64,000 nucleotides of DNA from Epilithonimonas zeae. Its GTDB lineage: Bacteria > Bacteroidota > Bacteroidia > Flavobacteriales > Weeksellaceae. Of the stretch, positions 54,995 through 63,573 are shown one piece after another (position 1 is the stretch's first letter; each line of letters starts with the position of its first letter). Under the pieces are notes generated by a model. It did not search any database. It worked only from the letters and a program-made list of their open reading frames with translations, and had not been told where the DNA came from. A program made the position numbers and the translations under genes. The stretch lies in NCBI RefSeq assembly GCF_023278365.1, contig NZ_CP075338.1, forward strand, positions 1,922,001-1,986,000, given 5' to 3'.

Positions 54995-56425
54995 TTGAAA
55001 TTAATTTTAGCATTTTTACTCGCATTCGGTACAATCATCAAAGCACAAAATAGTCGAGATGCAGAAACTTTGTTCCTAGAATCTAAAAATTTACTTTATA
55101 AAAAACCTTCGGAATCTGCTGTTATTTCAGAATTTCTTTCCAAAAACAGTTCGGATAATAATGATAAAATAAAAGCGCTTTTACTTCTTGCCGAAAGTTA
55201 TCTATTAAGAGGCGATTACAATTCTGCGAGTGAAAAATTATTTCAGTGTCTGGAACTTTCAAAAAAATCCAGTCGTCCGGAAAATGAATTTCAAATCAAC
55301 TTTCTACTGGCAAGACTTTGTGATGAATTGGGAATTGAATTTTCTCAATTATATCTTATCAAAGATGAAAAGGAAATCACTCAGAATTATTACGAAAAAG
55401 CCATAAAATCTCATTCAAATTCTAATTGGAATCAAACTATTAAGAATTTAAAGTTATTCGAAAAGCAAAAAAATAAATCTTTTCCGGAACTTAACAATTT
55501 CTATTACGCACTTTCCTACTCTAATCTTGGAAAGGTGGACTCAGCACAATATTTCTCGCATAAAATTCAGAATGACACACCTTATTATTTTTATGTCAAG
55601 GCTAAAATTAAATCTTCAGGAAAAGAATTTGATAAGAATATTGATTATCTCGAACTTTTAAAACCAATTGAAAAGAAAGTTAAGGATGTTTGGTTGCGAG
55701 AGGAGATTTATCAATTGGCCATCAACAGTTACGAATCCAAAGACCAGGAAAAATATCGGGAATTCTATCAACTTCAAACCGCTTTGCAGGATTCTTTGAA
55801 GTATGTAAAAGAAAATGCCAGAATTTTTTTTCTTACCAAAATCAGTCAGAAACAGGATGAAATTTTAGAATCCAAATCTGAACAGCAGAAAAGAATTATT
55901 TATTTTATTTCGATTGCGATTTTACTTGTATTGATTATTGGTTATTTCATCAATCGAAAATTAAATCAAAAACAAAACGAGTACGAAAAAGCAATAAAAG
56001 AAGCGGAAGAAAGAGAAAAATTCATTGCGGAAAACAAAGCGCAGGAAAGTGCCGGAAAAATTGTAATTCCTGATAAAACAGTTAGCTTTCTGCTGGAAAA
56101 ACTGGAAAAATTCGAATCCAGCAATGAATATCTTGACCCAGCGATTTCGCTAAACCTACTTGCCGAAAACCTGAACACAAATACCAAATATCTATCAGAA
56201 ATCATCAATACTTATAAGAATAAAAATTTCCACACATATATCAACGAACTGAGAATCAATTACATCATCAATCAACTAAGAAATAATCCAGTTTACTTGA
56301 AATACAAGGTCAGTCATTTGGCAGAAGAAGCCGGGTTTTCTTCACATAGCTTGTTTTCGACCGTGTTCAAGCAGGTTACAGGACACTCGCCTGCGTCATT
56401 TATAAAAACCATTAAAAATGAATAA
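54995..56425 (+). CDS. TPR-membrane regulator with C-terminal AraC-type HTH
   Basis: The 476-residue product starts at a TTG (54995), giving a signal segment (LILAFLLAFGTIIKAQN); no ATG is better placed. TPR-like repeats (residues ~20-290) are followed by a membrane segment (IIYFISIAILLVLIIGYFIN), a coiled coil (NEYEKAIKEAEEREK), and a double HTH AraC domain (SLNLLAENLNTNTKYLSEII and YKVSHLAEEAGFSSHSLFST, then VFKQVTGHSPASF). It should be a membrane-tethered regulator of the same general kind as the LuxR-type ones. The stop overlaps the next gene by 8 nt. Confidence 0.88.
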   Translation: MKLILAFLLAFGTIIKAQNSRDAETLFLESKNLLYKKPSESAVISEFLSKNSSDNNDKIKALLLLAESYLLRGDYNSASEKLFQCLELSKKSSRPENEFQINFLLARLCDELGIEFSQLYLIKDEKEITQNYYEKAIKSHSNSNWNQTIKNLKLFEKQKNKSFPELNNFYYALSYSNLGKVDSAQYFSHKIQNDTPYYFYVKAKIKSSGKEFDKNIDYLELLKPIEKKVKDVWLREEIYQLAINSYESKDQEKYREFYQLQTALQDSLKYVKENARIFFLTKISQKQDEILESKSEQQKRIIYFISIAILLVLIIGYFINRKLNQKQNEYEKAIKEAEEREKFIAENKAQESAGKIVIPDKTVSFLLEKLEKFESSNEYLDPAISLNLLAENLNTNTKYLSEIINTYKNKNFHTYINELRINYIINQLRNNPVYLKYKVSHLAEEAGFSSHSLFSTVFKQVTGHSPASFIKTIKNE

Positions 56426-57548
56426 GATGATAGCATTGAGAATTTTTTTGGTGATGATTTTATCCATTTCAACAAGTTTGGTTTTTGCTCAGGAAGGCAA
56501 TAAAGAAATTGATAGTCTGATTGGCGCAGCCAATTCGTTTATCTTCAAAAATCCACAGAAGACTATTGAGATTGGTAAGGACATTTTGAAGAAAAAAAAC
56601 ATTGAATCTTCTTACAAAATCTCGTCTTATATCTTGATTTCCAACGGCTATTCTGGCTTGAATGATTATCAAAAATCCATTGAATTCGCTTTGAAAGCCA
56701 ACGAATTATCTGAACAAACTAAAGATATTGCCAACCAAATCAGGACTTTGGGACTCATTGGAAATCAATACATTCGGATAGAAATGCGCGATGAAGCCTG
56801 GCATTATCTCGACAAAGCGGATAAATTGTCGCAAACGGTTTCTTTACCTGAATCCAAAAAATATTTGATTGGAAATATCAATCTCCTGAAAGGGTTTCTG
56901 TACAAAAGAAGTCTGGATTGTGGTTATGCGATTAAACATTTTAACAAAGCGATTAACGAGTTCAAAAAAGATAAAGACAACGGATTTGCGAAAGCGAATC
57001 TCGGGCAGGCTTATAACCAGAAAGCTTATTGCTACCTCAACATCAACAAAGATTCTGCGCAGGTCAGTTTTGAAAATGGATTGGCTGACGCCAGAAAAAA
57101 CGGCGCAAAATCTCTGGAATGTAATGCAATGATTGGATTGTCCGAAATCAAAAGCTCCAGAAAAGATTTTGACAGTTCTAATAAAACGTTGTTATCAGCA
57201 CTTCCACTTTCTAAAGAAGCCCAGCAAATCGAAATGGAAAGCAGGATTTACAAACTCCTGGCAGAAAATTTCATTGAACTTAATGATTTTGAAAATCATA
57301 AGAAATATCAAAAACTGTTTGATTCTACTCAATCCAAATTTGCTCTGGAAGATGTAAAATCTGTCAACGAATTAATTAAGAAACGAAACGAATTCAAGCA
57401 GAAAAATTTTGAATCCGAACAAAAAAAATATGTGATTATCATTTATGTTCTTCTTGGTATTTTAGTTTTATCAGGTGCAATTTTATCTTATTTTTTGGTC
57501 AATAAGTCGAAAAAAATCAATCAAAACATCAAAAATAAAATTTCTTAA
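56418..57548 (+). CDS. TPR-membrane protein without a DNA-binding domain
   Basis: The 376-residue product has a signal segment (LVMILSISTSLVFAQ), TPR repeats across residues ~30-310 (YQKSIEFALKANELSEQTKD, GYAIKHFNKAINEFKKDKDN) and one membrane segment (YVIIIYVLLGILVLSGAILS) with a short, basic tail (NKSKKINQNIKNKIS). The layout matches the TPR-membrane half of the AraC neighbour, but the HTH part is missing. The 8-nt overlap with the AraC gene suggests translational coupling and perhaps a heteromeric complex. Loss of an HTH by truncation is the alternative; no HTH remnant is seen downstream to 57696. Confidence 0.8.
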   Translation: MNKMIALRIFLVMILSISTSLVFAQEGNKEIDSLIGAANSFIFKNPQKTIEIGKDILKKKNIESSYKISSYILISNGYSGLNDYQKSIEFALKANELSEQTKDIANQIRTLGLIGNQYIRIEMRDEAWHYLDKADKLSQTVSLPESKKYLIGNINLLKGFLYKRSLDCGYAIKHFNKAINEFKKDKDNGFAKANLGQAYNQKAYCYLNINKDSAQVSFENGLADARKNGAKSLECNAMIGLSEIKSSRKDFDSSNKTLLSALPLSKEAQQIEMESRIYKLLAENFIELNDFENHKKYQKLFDSTQSKFALEDVKSVNELIKKRNEFKQKNFESEQKKYVIIIYVLLGILVLSGAILSYFLVNKSKKINQNIKNKIS

Positions 57549-57696
57549 TCTAAAATTAATTCAGTAAAAATTATCTGATTTTCAATTAATTAAAATTAAA
57601 AAACTTTTGTTTTCTTGAAATTTTCGGATATCTAATAGCATATCTCTACGCATTCTGAAATTAAGGGTCTAATTTTACTTAAAAGAAATTATTTAT

Positions 57697-59349
57697 ATGA
57701 AGAGTAAATTTATCCTTGCGGCATTATTGGTATCATTTTTAGAAATCAATGCTCAGCAGACGCCAGTCTTTAAAATGGTCAAAGACATCAATCCGACGGG
57801 CGATTCTTTTCCGGAAAATCTCATCAAAGTAGATTCGAAAATATATTTTTCTGCAGATGACGGCGAACACGGAAAAGAACTTTGGGTCACAGACGGTACG
57901 GAAACCAAACTGGTCAAAGACATCAATCCAGGAAGCAATGGTTCTGATATTTATAACTTTAAAGTTCTGAATGGAAAACTTTTTTTTACCGCGACTGATG
58001 AAGCTAACGGAAACGAGCTTTGGACGTCAGACGGGACAGAAGCCGGAACAGTCCTTGTAAAAGATATGTATCCGGGTAGCGGTGGTTCTTATGCTTTTGA
58101 ATTCGTGGAGTTCAACAATGCTTTATACTTTAGGTCAGAAGATGGTGTTCACGGAACCGAGCTTTGGAAAACCGACGGAACAACGGAAGGAACCGTAATG
58201 GTGACAGATTTGCGCGAAGGTGAATTTGGTTCTAATCCTTCTTATTTTACAGTTCTCAATGATAAACTTTACTTCAACGCGCTAGATGGATTTGATTTTG
58301 ATAACGGTCAGCACGGCTTTGAACTTTGGGTAACAGACGGCACTGCGGCCGGAACGCAAATGGTAAAAGATATCCATGCAGAAAGTTCCAATCCTTCTAA
58401 CCTGAAAGCGTTTGGCAATAAAATCTATTTCAATGCCGATGATGGCACAAACGGCATCGAACTTTGGGCTACAGACGGAACCAGCGCCGGAACTTATATG
58501 GTTAAAAATATCAATACTGGTGGTAATGGAAACGCTATTCCTGCAGATTTTATTGACTTTAATGGAAAGTTATTTTTCACAGCATATAGTAGCGACACAG
58601 GAAGAGAAATATGGACGACAGACGGTACCGAAGCTGGTACTAAAATCCTGAAAGATGTTTACGAAGGAACTGAAAATGGCGTAATTCCACAGTTTAAATA
58701 TATCATTTATAACAACAAGTTATTTATGACATTAAGAGATGCTGAGCACGGCGGAGAGATCTGGTCAACCGACGGAACACCGGAAGGTACTCAATTATTT
58801 ATAGATGTTTTGCCAGGTCCTGGCGATTCTATGGGCATTACTATTTCGCCAATGTTTTTCCAGGTGATGGGTGGTAAGCTATACTTCCGAGCTGTCAATA
58901 GTGAAGAATATTATCAGTTATGGAAATCCGACGGAACATTGGCGGGAACTCAAAAGATAATGGCTGACCCACAGAATCCGTCACAGGATGCCCTAAGTTA
59001 CACTCCTTATTTTACGGCGATGGGAGACAAATTATATTTCACGGCAAAATATAATGACAGCGGTTATGAACTATGGAGTGTAGCTGCTGATGAAGCAATG
59101 GCCGTAACGGATATTAGTAAAAATCAATTTTCAGTTTATCCAAATCCAGTGGATGATATCATCAATATTTCTGGAGACTCTCAGATTTCTTCGGTTCAGA
59201 TTTATGATTATGCCGGGAAATTGTTGTTGAGCAATTCTGCCAATTCGAAAAAACTGCAACTTAATGTTTCTTCTTTACCAAAAGGGAATTACATTGTCAG
59301 AGTTTTATCTGGACAAAACAGCAGTTCACATAAAATCATCAAAAAGTAA
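57697..59349 (+). CDS. ELWxxDGT-repeat secreted protein with T9SS type A sorting domain
   Basis: The 550-residue product has a signal peptide (FILAALLVSFLEINAQ). At least eight repeats with the core [EL]WxTDGTxxGT (for example GNELWTSDGTEAGT, GFELWVTDGTAAGT, GREIWTTDGTEAGT) follow, plus a degraded ninth (GYELWSVAADEA). The C-terminal end (SVYPNPVDDIINISGDSQIS, IYDYAGKLLL, LPKGNYIVRV) is a type A sorting domain. The ELWxxDGT family is thought to form a beta-propeller; its ligand is unknown. It should be exported through T9SS. Confidence 0.92.
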   Translation: MKSKFILAALLVSFLEINAQQTPVFKMVKDINPTGDSFPENLIKVDSKIYFSADDGEHGKELWVTDGTETKLVKDINPGSNGSDIYNFKVLNGKLFFTATDEANGNELWTSDGTEAGTVLVKDMYPGSGGSYAFEFVEFNNALYFRSEDGVHGTELWKTDGTTEGTVMVTDLREGEFGSNPSYFTVLNDKLYFNALDGFDFDNGQHGFELWVTDGTAAGTQMVKDIHAESSNPSNLKAFGNKIYFNADDGTNGIELWATDGTSAGTYMVKNINTGGNGNAIPADFIDFNGKLFFTAYSSDTGREIWTTDGTEAGTKILKDVYEGTENGVIPQFKYIIYNNKLFMTLRDAEHGGEIWSTDGTPEGTQLFIDVLPGPGDSMGITISPMFFQVMGGKLYFRAVNSEEYYQLWKSDGTLAGTQKIMADPQNPSQDALSYTPYFTAMGDKLYFTAKYNDSGYELWSVAADEAMAVTDISKNQFSVYPNPVDDIINISGDSQISSVQIYDYAGKLLLSNSANSKKLQLNVSSLPKGNYIVRVLSGQNSSSHKIIKK

Positions 59350-59368
59350 TTTCTTCAATTTCAAATTT

Positions 59369-59397
59369 AACCCGGGAGTTTTAGCTTCCGGGTTTTT
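59369..59397 (+). terminator. Terminator of the ELWxxDGT gene
   Basis: AACCCGGGAG pairs with CTTCCGGGTT (10 bp with one G-U), followed by TTT. It lies 20 nt past the stop codon at 59349. Confidence 0.8.
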
Positions 59398-59418
59398 ATT
59401 TTTAAATAATTTAGTAAA

Positions 59419-59436
59419 ATATACCAATTGGTATAT
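59419..59436. promoter_or_regulatory. TetR operator 1 (perfect 18-bp palindrome)
   Basis: ATATACCAATTGGTATAT is perfectly symmetrical and lies just upstream of the -7 box of the TetR gene. A second, imperfect copy is at 60085. Confidence 0.8.
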
Positions 59437-59444
59437 AATTTGTT

Positions 59445-59452
59445 TATCTTTG
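59445..59452 (+). promoter_or_regulatory. -7 box of the TetR gene
   Basis: TATCTTTG matches TAnnTTTG, 22 nt before the start codon at 59475. The operator lies in the spacer upstream, between the expected -33 and -7 positions. Confidence 0.7.
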
Positions 59453-59474
59453 CAAAGTCAATTCAGAAAACAAA

Positions 59475-60068
59475 ATGTCAAAAGCAGAAAAAACAAGACA
59501 GTTCATCATCGAACAAACCGCAGAACTTTTCAATAAGAAAGGTTACGCCGGGACGTCTTTGTCTGACATTACTTCTGCAACCGGATTAACAAAAGGAAGC
59601 ATCTACGGAAATTTTGAAAACAAAGATGAAGTTGCCAAAGAAGTTTATCTCTACAATTCCAAAAGGTTGCAAACCAGCTTTATCAATCAGCTGAACAATG
59701 AAATGACAGCGCGTGAAAAACTATTCACAATTATTGATTTTTACAGAAAAACCTGGGAAATCAATTTCTCTCGTGGCGGATGCCCTCACTTGAATACAGC
59801 TGTAGAAGCCGACGACACAATGCCTGTTCTTAAAGCAGAAGTAGCTAAGAATTTTGAAAATTGGGCCAACCAATGGAGTCAAATTTTAGAAAAAGGAAAA
59901 ACTCAAAACGAAATTGTAGAATCTGTTGATTCATCACAATATGCATTTCAATTCATTGCTTTGATAGAGGGCGGGATTCTGCTTTCAAAAACGATGAATA
60001 ACAAAACTCATCTTTTCAACGCTTTAAAAAGAATCGAAATAATCATCGATAACGAATTAATCAAATAA
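59475..60068 (+). CDS. TetR family regulator
   Basis: The 197-residue product has the TetR HTH (TRQFIIEQTAELFNKKGYAG, then TSLSDITSATGLTKGSIYGN, FENKDEVAKEVYLYNSKRLQ). The C-terminal region contains GGCPHLNTAVEADDTMPVLK, a pattern common in the TetR_C_6-type group. Two palindromes of the same kind (59419 and 60085) flank the gene, so it probably represses itself and the SDR gene 43 nt downstream. Confidence 0.93.
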   Translation: MSKAEKTRQFIIEQTAELFNKKGYAGTSLSDITSATGLTKGSIYGNFENKDEVAKEVYLYNSKRLQTSFINQLNNEMTAREKLFTIIDFYRKTWEINFSRGGCPHLNTAVEADDTMPVLKAEVAKNFENWANQWSQILEKGKTQNEIVESVDSSQYAFQFIALIEGGILLSKTMNNKTHLFNALKRIEIIIDNELIK

Positions 60069-60084
60069 ATTTTTTTCAATAAAA

Positions 60085-60102
60085 ATATACCAATCGGTAT
60101 CA
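60085..60102. promoter_or_regulatory. TetR operator 2
   Basis: ATATACCAATCGGTATCA matches operator 1 at 15 of 18 positions, keeping both ATACC/GGTAT halves. It lies between the TetR stop and the SDR start. Confidence 0.75.
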
Positions 60103-60111
60103 AATATCATT

Positions 60112-60837
60112 ATGAAAACAACCAACAACACAGTATTTATTTCCGGTGGTTCAGCCGGAATCGGATTAGAAATTGCTAAATCATTTTCAGAAAAAGGAAA
60201 TAAGGTGATTATCAATGGAAGAAACCGAGAACGTCTTGATAATGCTTTGGAACAATTGGAAAATGCGGTTGCCATCCAAGGCGACTTATCTATCGAAAGC
60301 GAAAGAATACGAATTGCCAACGAATTGATTCAGAATCATCCAGATGTCAATATCGTCATCAACAACGCTGGAGAAGCTTACTATTACAACCTGGCAGACA
60401 ACAGCAATACTTACGAATTGGCAAAGAAAGAAATCAACACCAATTATTTGACAATCATCCATTTCACAGATTTGTTACTTCCGCATCTATTACAAAAAGA
60501 AGATGCTGCATTGGTTAACGTGACATCCATTGCCTCATTAGTTTCTTATGCGCCCATTCCAACTTATGCAGCCAGCAAAGCGGCTCTTAGAAGTTATACC
60601 CAATCTCTCAGAAATGCTTTGAAAGCAACTTCGGTTAAAATTTTCGAGGTGTTGCCACCCTTGGTCAATACTAGTTTTTCAACAGAAATCGGTGGCGAAA
60701 ACGGAATTCCGCCAAAAGAAGTGGCAGACGAGTTATTGATAGCTTTGGAACAAAATCAATTCGATGTTCCTGTGGGACAAACCAAAGTGGTGCTTGGTGC
60801 TTTTCAGGAAGCACTGTCAAAATTGAGTCAGAATTAA
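60112..60837 (+). CDS. SDR family oxidoreductase (DltE-like)
   Basis: The 241-residue enzyme has SGGSAGIGLEIAKSF (cofactor loop), NNAGEAYYYNLAD (NNAG), the catalytic Ser in VTSIASLVSYAP and YAASKAALRSYTQS (Tyr and Lys). The pattern PIPTYAASKAALRSYTQSLR is that of DltE-like SDRs. It is under the operator described above and follows the TetR gene, suggesting that its expression responds to the TetR ligand, which could be a reactive carbonyl; the substrate is unknown. Confidence 0.9.
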   Translation: MKTTNNTVFISGGSAGIGLEIAKSFSEKGNKVIINGRNRERLDNALEQLENAVAIQGDLSIESERIRIANELIQNHPDVNIVINNAGEAYYYNLADNSNTYELAKKEINTNYLTIIHFTDLLLPHLLQKEDAALVNVTSIASLVSYAPIPTYAASKAALRSYTQSLRNALKATSVKIFEVLPPLVNTSFSTEIGGENGIPPKEVADELLIALEQNQFDVPVGQTKVVLGAFQEALSKLSQN

Positions 60838-60854
60838 AATATTAACATTTGTTT

Positions 60855-60964
60855 GGGCAGCTTAATCCGCCTTCCGCTCCCAATCTTTTTTGCAGACGAT
60901 TTCGGTTTAAATAGAACTTAAGTACAAGCAAAAAAGGATTTCCGCTCAAGTCGGGCTGCGAGTA
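60855..60964. repeat. Dispersed ~100-bp intergenic repeat, copy 2 (inverted)
   Basis: The element contains ttccgctc twice (60872 and 60941) and a hairpin formed by atcttttttgc (60883-60893) and gcaaaaaaggat (60928-60939), with one bulged base. Its ends match, in reverse orientation, those of the copy at 16387-16487. Confidence 0.65.
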
Positions 60965-61082
60965 ATTCAACGCTAAACAAATTAAACTTATTTTTAAGAC
61001 ACAATAATTGCCTTGGCGACTTACAGGAATTTAATAAATATAAAATTTTGCGCCTTTGCAATTAAATATAAAATCTAAAATT

Positions 61083-61514
61083 ATGGACAGATTAGCACAT
61101 TTGAAATCATTAATCGGAAAAGAATTCACAGATTCACCGTCGCCTTTTATGCGCTGGCTGAAACCGATTGTTGTTTCTGCAGAAAAAGGTCATCTGGAAT
61201 TTCAATATACCATTCGTCCGGAATGGCTCAATCCGATTGGGAATCTTCACGGTGGTGTAACGGCGGCAATTATTGATGATGTTTTGGGCGCAACAATGTT
61301 TTCTCTTAATGAACCAACTTTTTACACAACCATTAATAATGTTATTGATTATTTCTCCATTGGGAAAGAAGGCGAAAATATCATTGCTGAAACGCATATC
61401 ACCAAATTGGGAAAACAATTCATCAACGCCACCTGCGAAATCTGGAATGCTGACAAAACCAGACTGATTGCAAAAGGCACATCCAACTTATTCAAAACAC
61501 AAATCTCAAGATAA
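61083..61514 (+). CDS. PaaI-like hotdog thioesterase
   Basis: The ATG at 61083 (MDRLAHLKSLIGKEF) gives 143 residues; an in-frame upstream start is not family-like. Hotdog motif: NPIGNLHGGVTAAIIDDVLG, with the HGG and the following Asp that define the active-site region of PaaI/YbgC-like thioesterases, then TINNVIDYF and ETHITKLGKQFINATCEIWN. It hydrolyses acyl-CoA or acyl-ACP thioesters. Its stop overlaps the start of the downstream KAS gene (TAATG), so the two are translationally coupled. Confidence 0.88.
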   Translation: MDRLAHLKSLIGKEFTDSPSPFMRWLKPIVVSAEKGHLEFQYTIRPEWLNPIGNLHGGVTAAIIDDVLGATMFSLNEPTFYTTINNVIDYFSIGKEGENIIAETHITKLGKQFINATCEIWNADKTRLIAKGTSNLFKTQISR

Positions 61515-62749
61515 TGAAACGAGTCGTAATTACAGGAATGGGAGCCGTAACGCCTTTGGGAAATGACGTAGAAACCTTTTGGAACAATATTCTGAAAGGC
61601 GAAAGCGGTGCTGATACAATCACACATTTTAATGCTGAGAAATTCAAAGTTCAGTTTGCAGCCGAAGTCAAAAACTTTGCTCCGGAAAAATACCTGGATA
61701 AAAATGAAATCAAAAGAAGCGACCTTTTCACACAATATGCGATTTACGCCGCTGCTCAAGCAATGGAAGATTCCGGATTGAATTTTAAAGACTTCGATCC
61801 TTTTGATATTGGTGTGATTTGGGGAACCGGGCAAGGTGGAATGGAAACTTTTGAAAATGAAGTGACAGAATATGTTTCCGGAGACGGAACACCAAGATTC
61901 AGTCCGTTTTTTGTTCCGAAACTGATTGCTAATATGGCTTCCGGAATGATTTCTATGAAATACGGATTGCGAGGAATCAATTATACAACGGTTTCTGCCT
62001 GCGCCACAGCGAACACTGCTTTTATGGATGCCTTCAATTATATCCGCTGGGGAAAAGCAAAAGTGATTGTAAGTGGAGGCTCGGAAGCACCTATTACTCC
62101 AGCATCATTAGGTGGATTTTCATCAATGAAAGCTATGTCCACCCGAAATGATAATCCGAAAGCTGCCAGCCGACCTTATGATGTGGAACGCGATGGTTTT
62201 ATAATGGGAGAAGGTGCTGGGGCTTTGATTTTGGAAGAATATGAGCACGCCAAAGCCAGAGGTGCAAAAATTTATGCAGAGTTAATTGGCGCAGCAATGA
62301 CAGCCGACGCTTATCATATGACTGCACCTCATCCGGAAGGAATTGGCGCGGCAAAATCTATGGAACTGGCATTGGAAGACGCCAACATTCAGTCAGACCA
62401 AGTCGATTATCTGAATCCGCACGCTACTTCTACTCCACTTGGAGATTTAGCAGAGTTGAACGCTATTAATAAAGTTTTCAAAGGCAGTCCAAATCTTGAT
62501 ATCAGCGCTACCAAATCTATGACGGGGCATTTGCTAGGTGCCGCTGGTGCTGCAGAAGCTATTATTTGCATCAAAGCAATTCAGGAGAATATAATCCCTG
62601 CAACAATCAATGTTTCAAAGCTGGATGAGAATATTCCGGAGGGCATTAATATCGTTACCGAAAATAAAGAAAAACCAATCAACATTGCGATGAGTAATGC
62701 ATTTGGTTTTGGTGGTCATAACTCGACGGTTATTTTTAGAAAAATTTAA
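61514..62749 (+). CDS. Beta-ketoacyl-ACP synthase II (FabF-like)
   Basis: The 411-residue condensing enzyme has the full KAS II triad: Cys163 in TVSACATANT, His303 in NPHATSTPLGD and His339 in KSMTGHLLGAAGA. The start is coupled to the thioesterase gene by a one-base overlap. FabF elongates acyl-ACP in fatty-acid synthesis. The coupling to a thioesterase and the lack of an adjacent acpP suggest a second, specialised copy rather than the housekeeping fabF, but this cannot be decided from the window. Confidence 0.94.
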   Translation: MKRVVITGMGAVTPLGNDVETFWNNILKGESGADTITHFNAEKFKVQFAAEVKNFAPEKYLDKNEIKRSDLFTQYAIYAAAQAMEDSGLNFKDFDPFDIGVIWGTGQGGMETFENEVTEYVSGDGTPRFSPFFVPKLIANMASGMISMKYGLRGINYTTVSACATANTAFMDAFNYIRWGKAKVIVSGGSEAPITPASLGGFSSMKAMSTRNDNPKAASRPYDVERDGFIMGEGAGALILEEYEHAKARGAKIYAELIGAAMTADAYHMTAPHPEGIGAAKSMELALEDANIQSDQVDYLNPHATSTPLGDLAELNAINKVFKGSPNLDISATKSMTGHLLGAAGAAEAIICIKAIQENIIPATINVSKLDENIPEGINIVTENKEKPINIAMSNAFGFGGHNSTVIFRKI

Positions 62750-62883
62750 AATTATTTAAAACACATAGGCATAATAGAATAAGTATTCATAATAACATTT
62801 AATTAAATAGAAAAGCTATTTTGTCTTTAATCAATATGTTCGAAGAAATAAGAGCTATGTGGCTACGTAGTAAAAGGATAAAT

Positions 62884-62917
62884 CAAGAAAGGCTTAGTAA
62901 AAACTAAGCCTTTCTTG
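62884..62917. terminator. 14-bp perfect bidirectional terminator hairpin
   Basis: CAAGAAAGGCTTAG pairs with CTAAGCCTTTCTTG across a 6-base loop. It lies between convergent genes, 9 nt from the end of the leftward PNPOx-like gene. Confidence 0.85.
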
Positions 62918-62925
62918 TATCTTTA

Positions 62926-63450
62926 TTATTTCTGTGTGTGATTGATATCGTTTCTGTGTTCCATAATTTCCAGATTGGCATCTACGAAATAAGCACTTCC
63001 GAATCCATTCACATAAGCGCCTTTTACAGGATGAAGAGCAATTAGGATAAAGTCGGTCATTTCGTTCAGAACATCTACAATTTTTCCGTGTCTTTCTTTT
63101 AATTTTCCAACAATATTATTCCAATCATCAGAATCTCTTTCGATTTGAGAAGTTGAAACTTCAACAGTCAGTCTTTCTCTTGCATAGACTTGTTTCGTAG
63201 CAGACTCATCCTCAATGAACATTGCAGAAACTTTTCTTCCTTCAGCAAGATTTTTGGTATGCTTAGCCATAAAAGAAACCAAAACATAGAATTTATTATC
63301 GATTTCTACAAATGGTGCATAACTAGCGTTCGGTGTTCCTTCTGCATCTACAGTTGCCAAAGTTACACTTAGCGTTTTAGCAATTAATTCTTTTACTTTT
63401 GGAGCAACTGGTTTTGCCTGTCTCTTTGCTTCTTCTGTATGTTCACTCAT
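62926..63450 (-). CDS. Pyridoxamine 5'-phosphate oxidase-like/HugZ-type protein
   Basis: The ATG at 63450 (MSEHTEEAKRQAKP) is chosen; an earlier in-frame ATG at 63471 would add seven residues. The 174-residue split-barrel protein has VTLATVDAEGTPNASYAPFV then FYVLVSFMAKHTKNLAEGRK, and a C-terminal GAYVNGFGSAYFVD that resembles heme-utilisation (HugZ) proteins. It probably binds a flavin or heme. No heme-transport genes lie nearby in the window. Confidence 0.8.
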   Translation of the reverse strand: MSEHTEEAKRQAKPVAPKVKELIAKTLSVTLATVDAEGTPNASYAPFVEIDNKFYVLVSFMAKHTKNLAEGRKVSAMFIEDESATKQVYARERLTVEVSTSQIERDSDDWNNIVGKLKERHGKIVDVLNEMTDFILIALHPVKGAYVNGFGSAYFVDANLEIMEHRNDINHTQK

Positions 63451-63573
63451 AATATATTTTTTTGATGTCACAAAAATAGTTATTTAGATTTAAACTAAAT
63501 AAACTTTTATTATGTGAATTGTCATATTATCTTTACATTATAATTACTAAATAATTTTATAATTTAATTCCAA

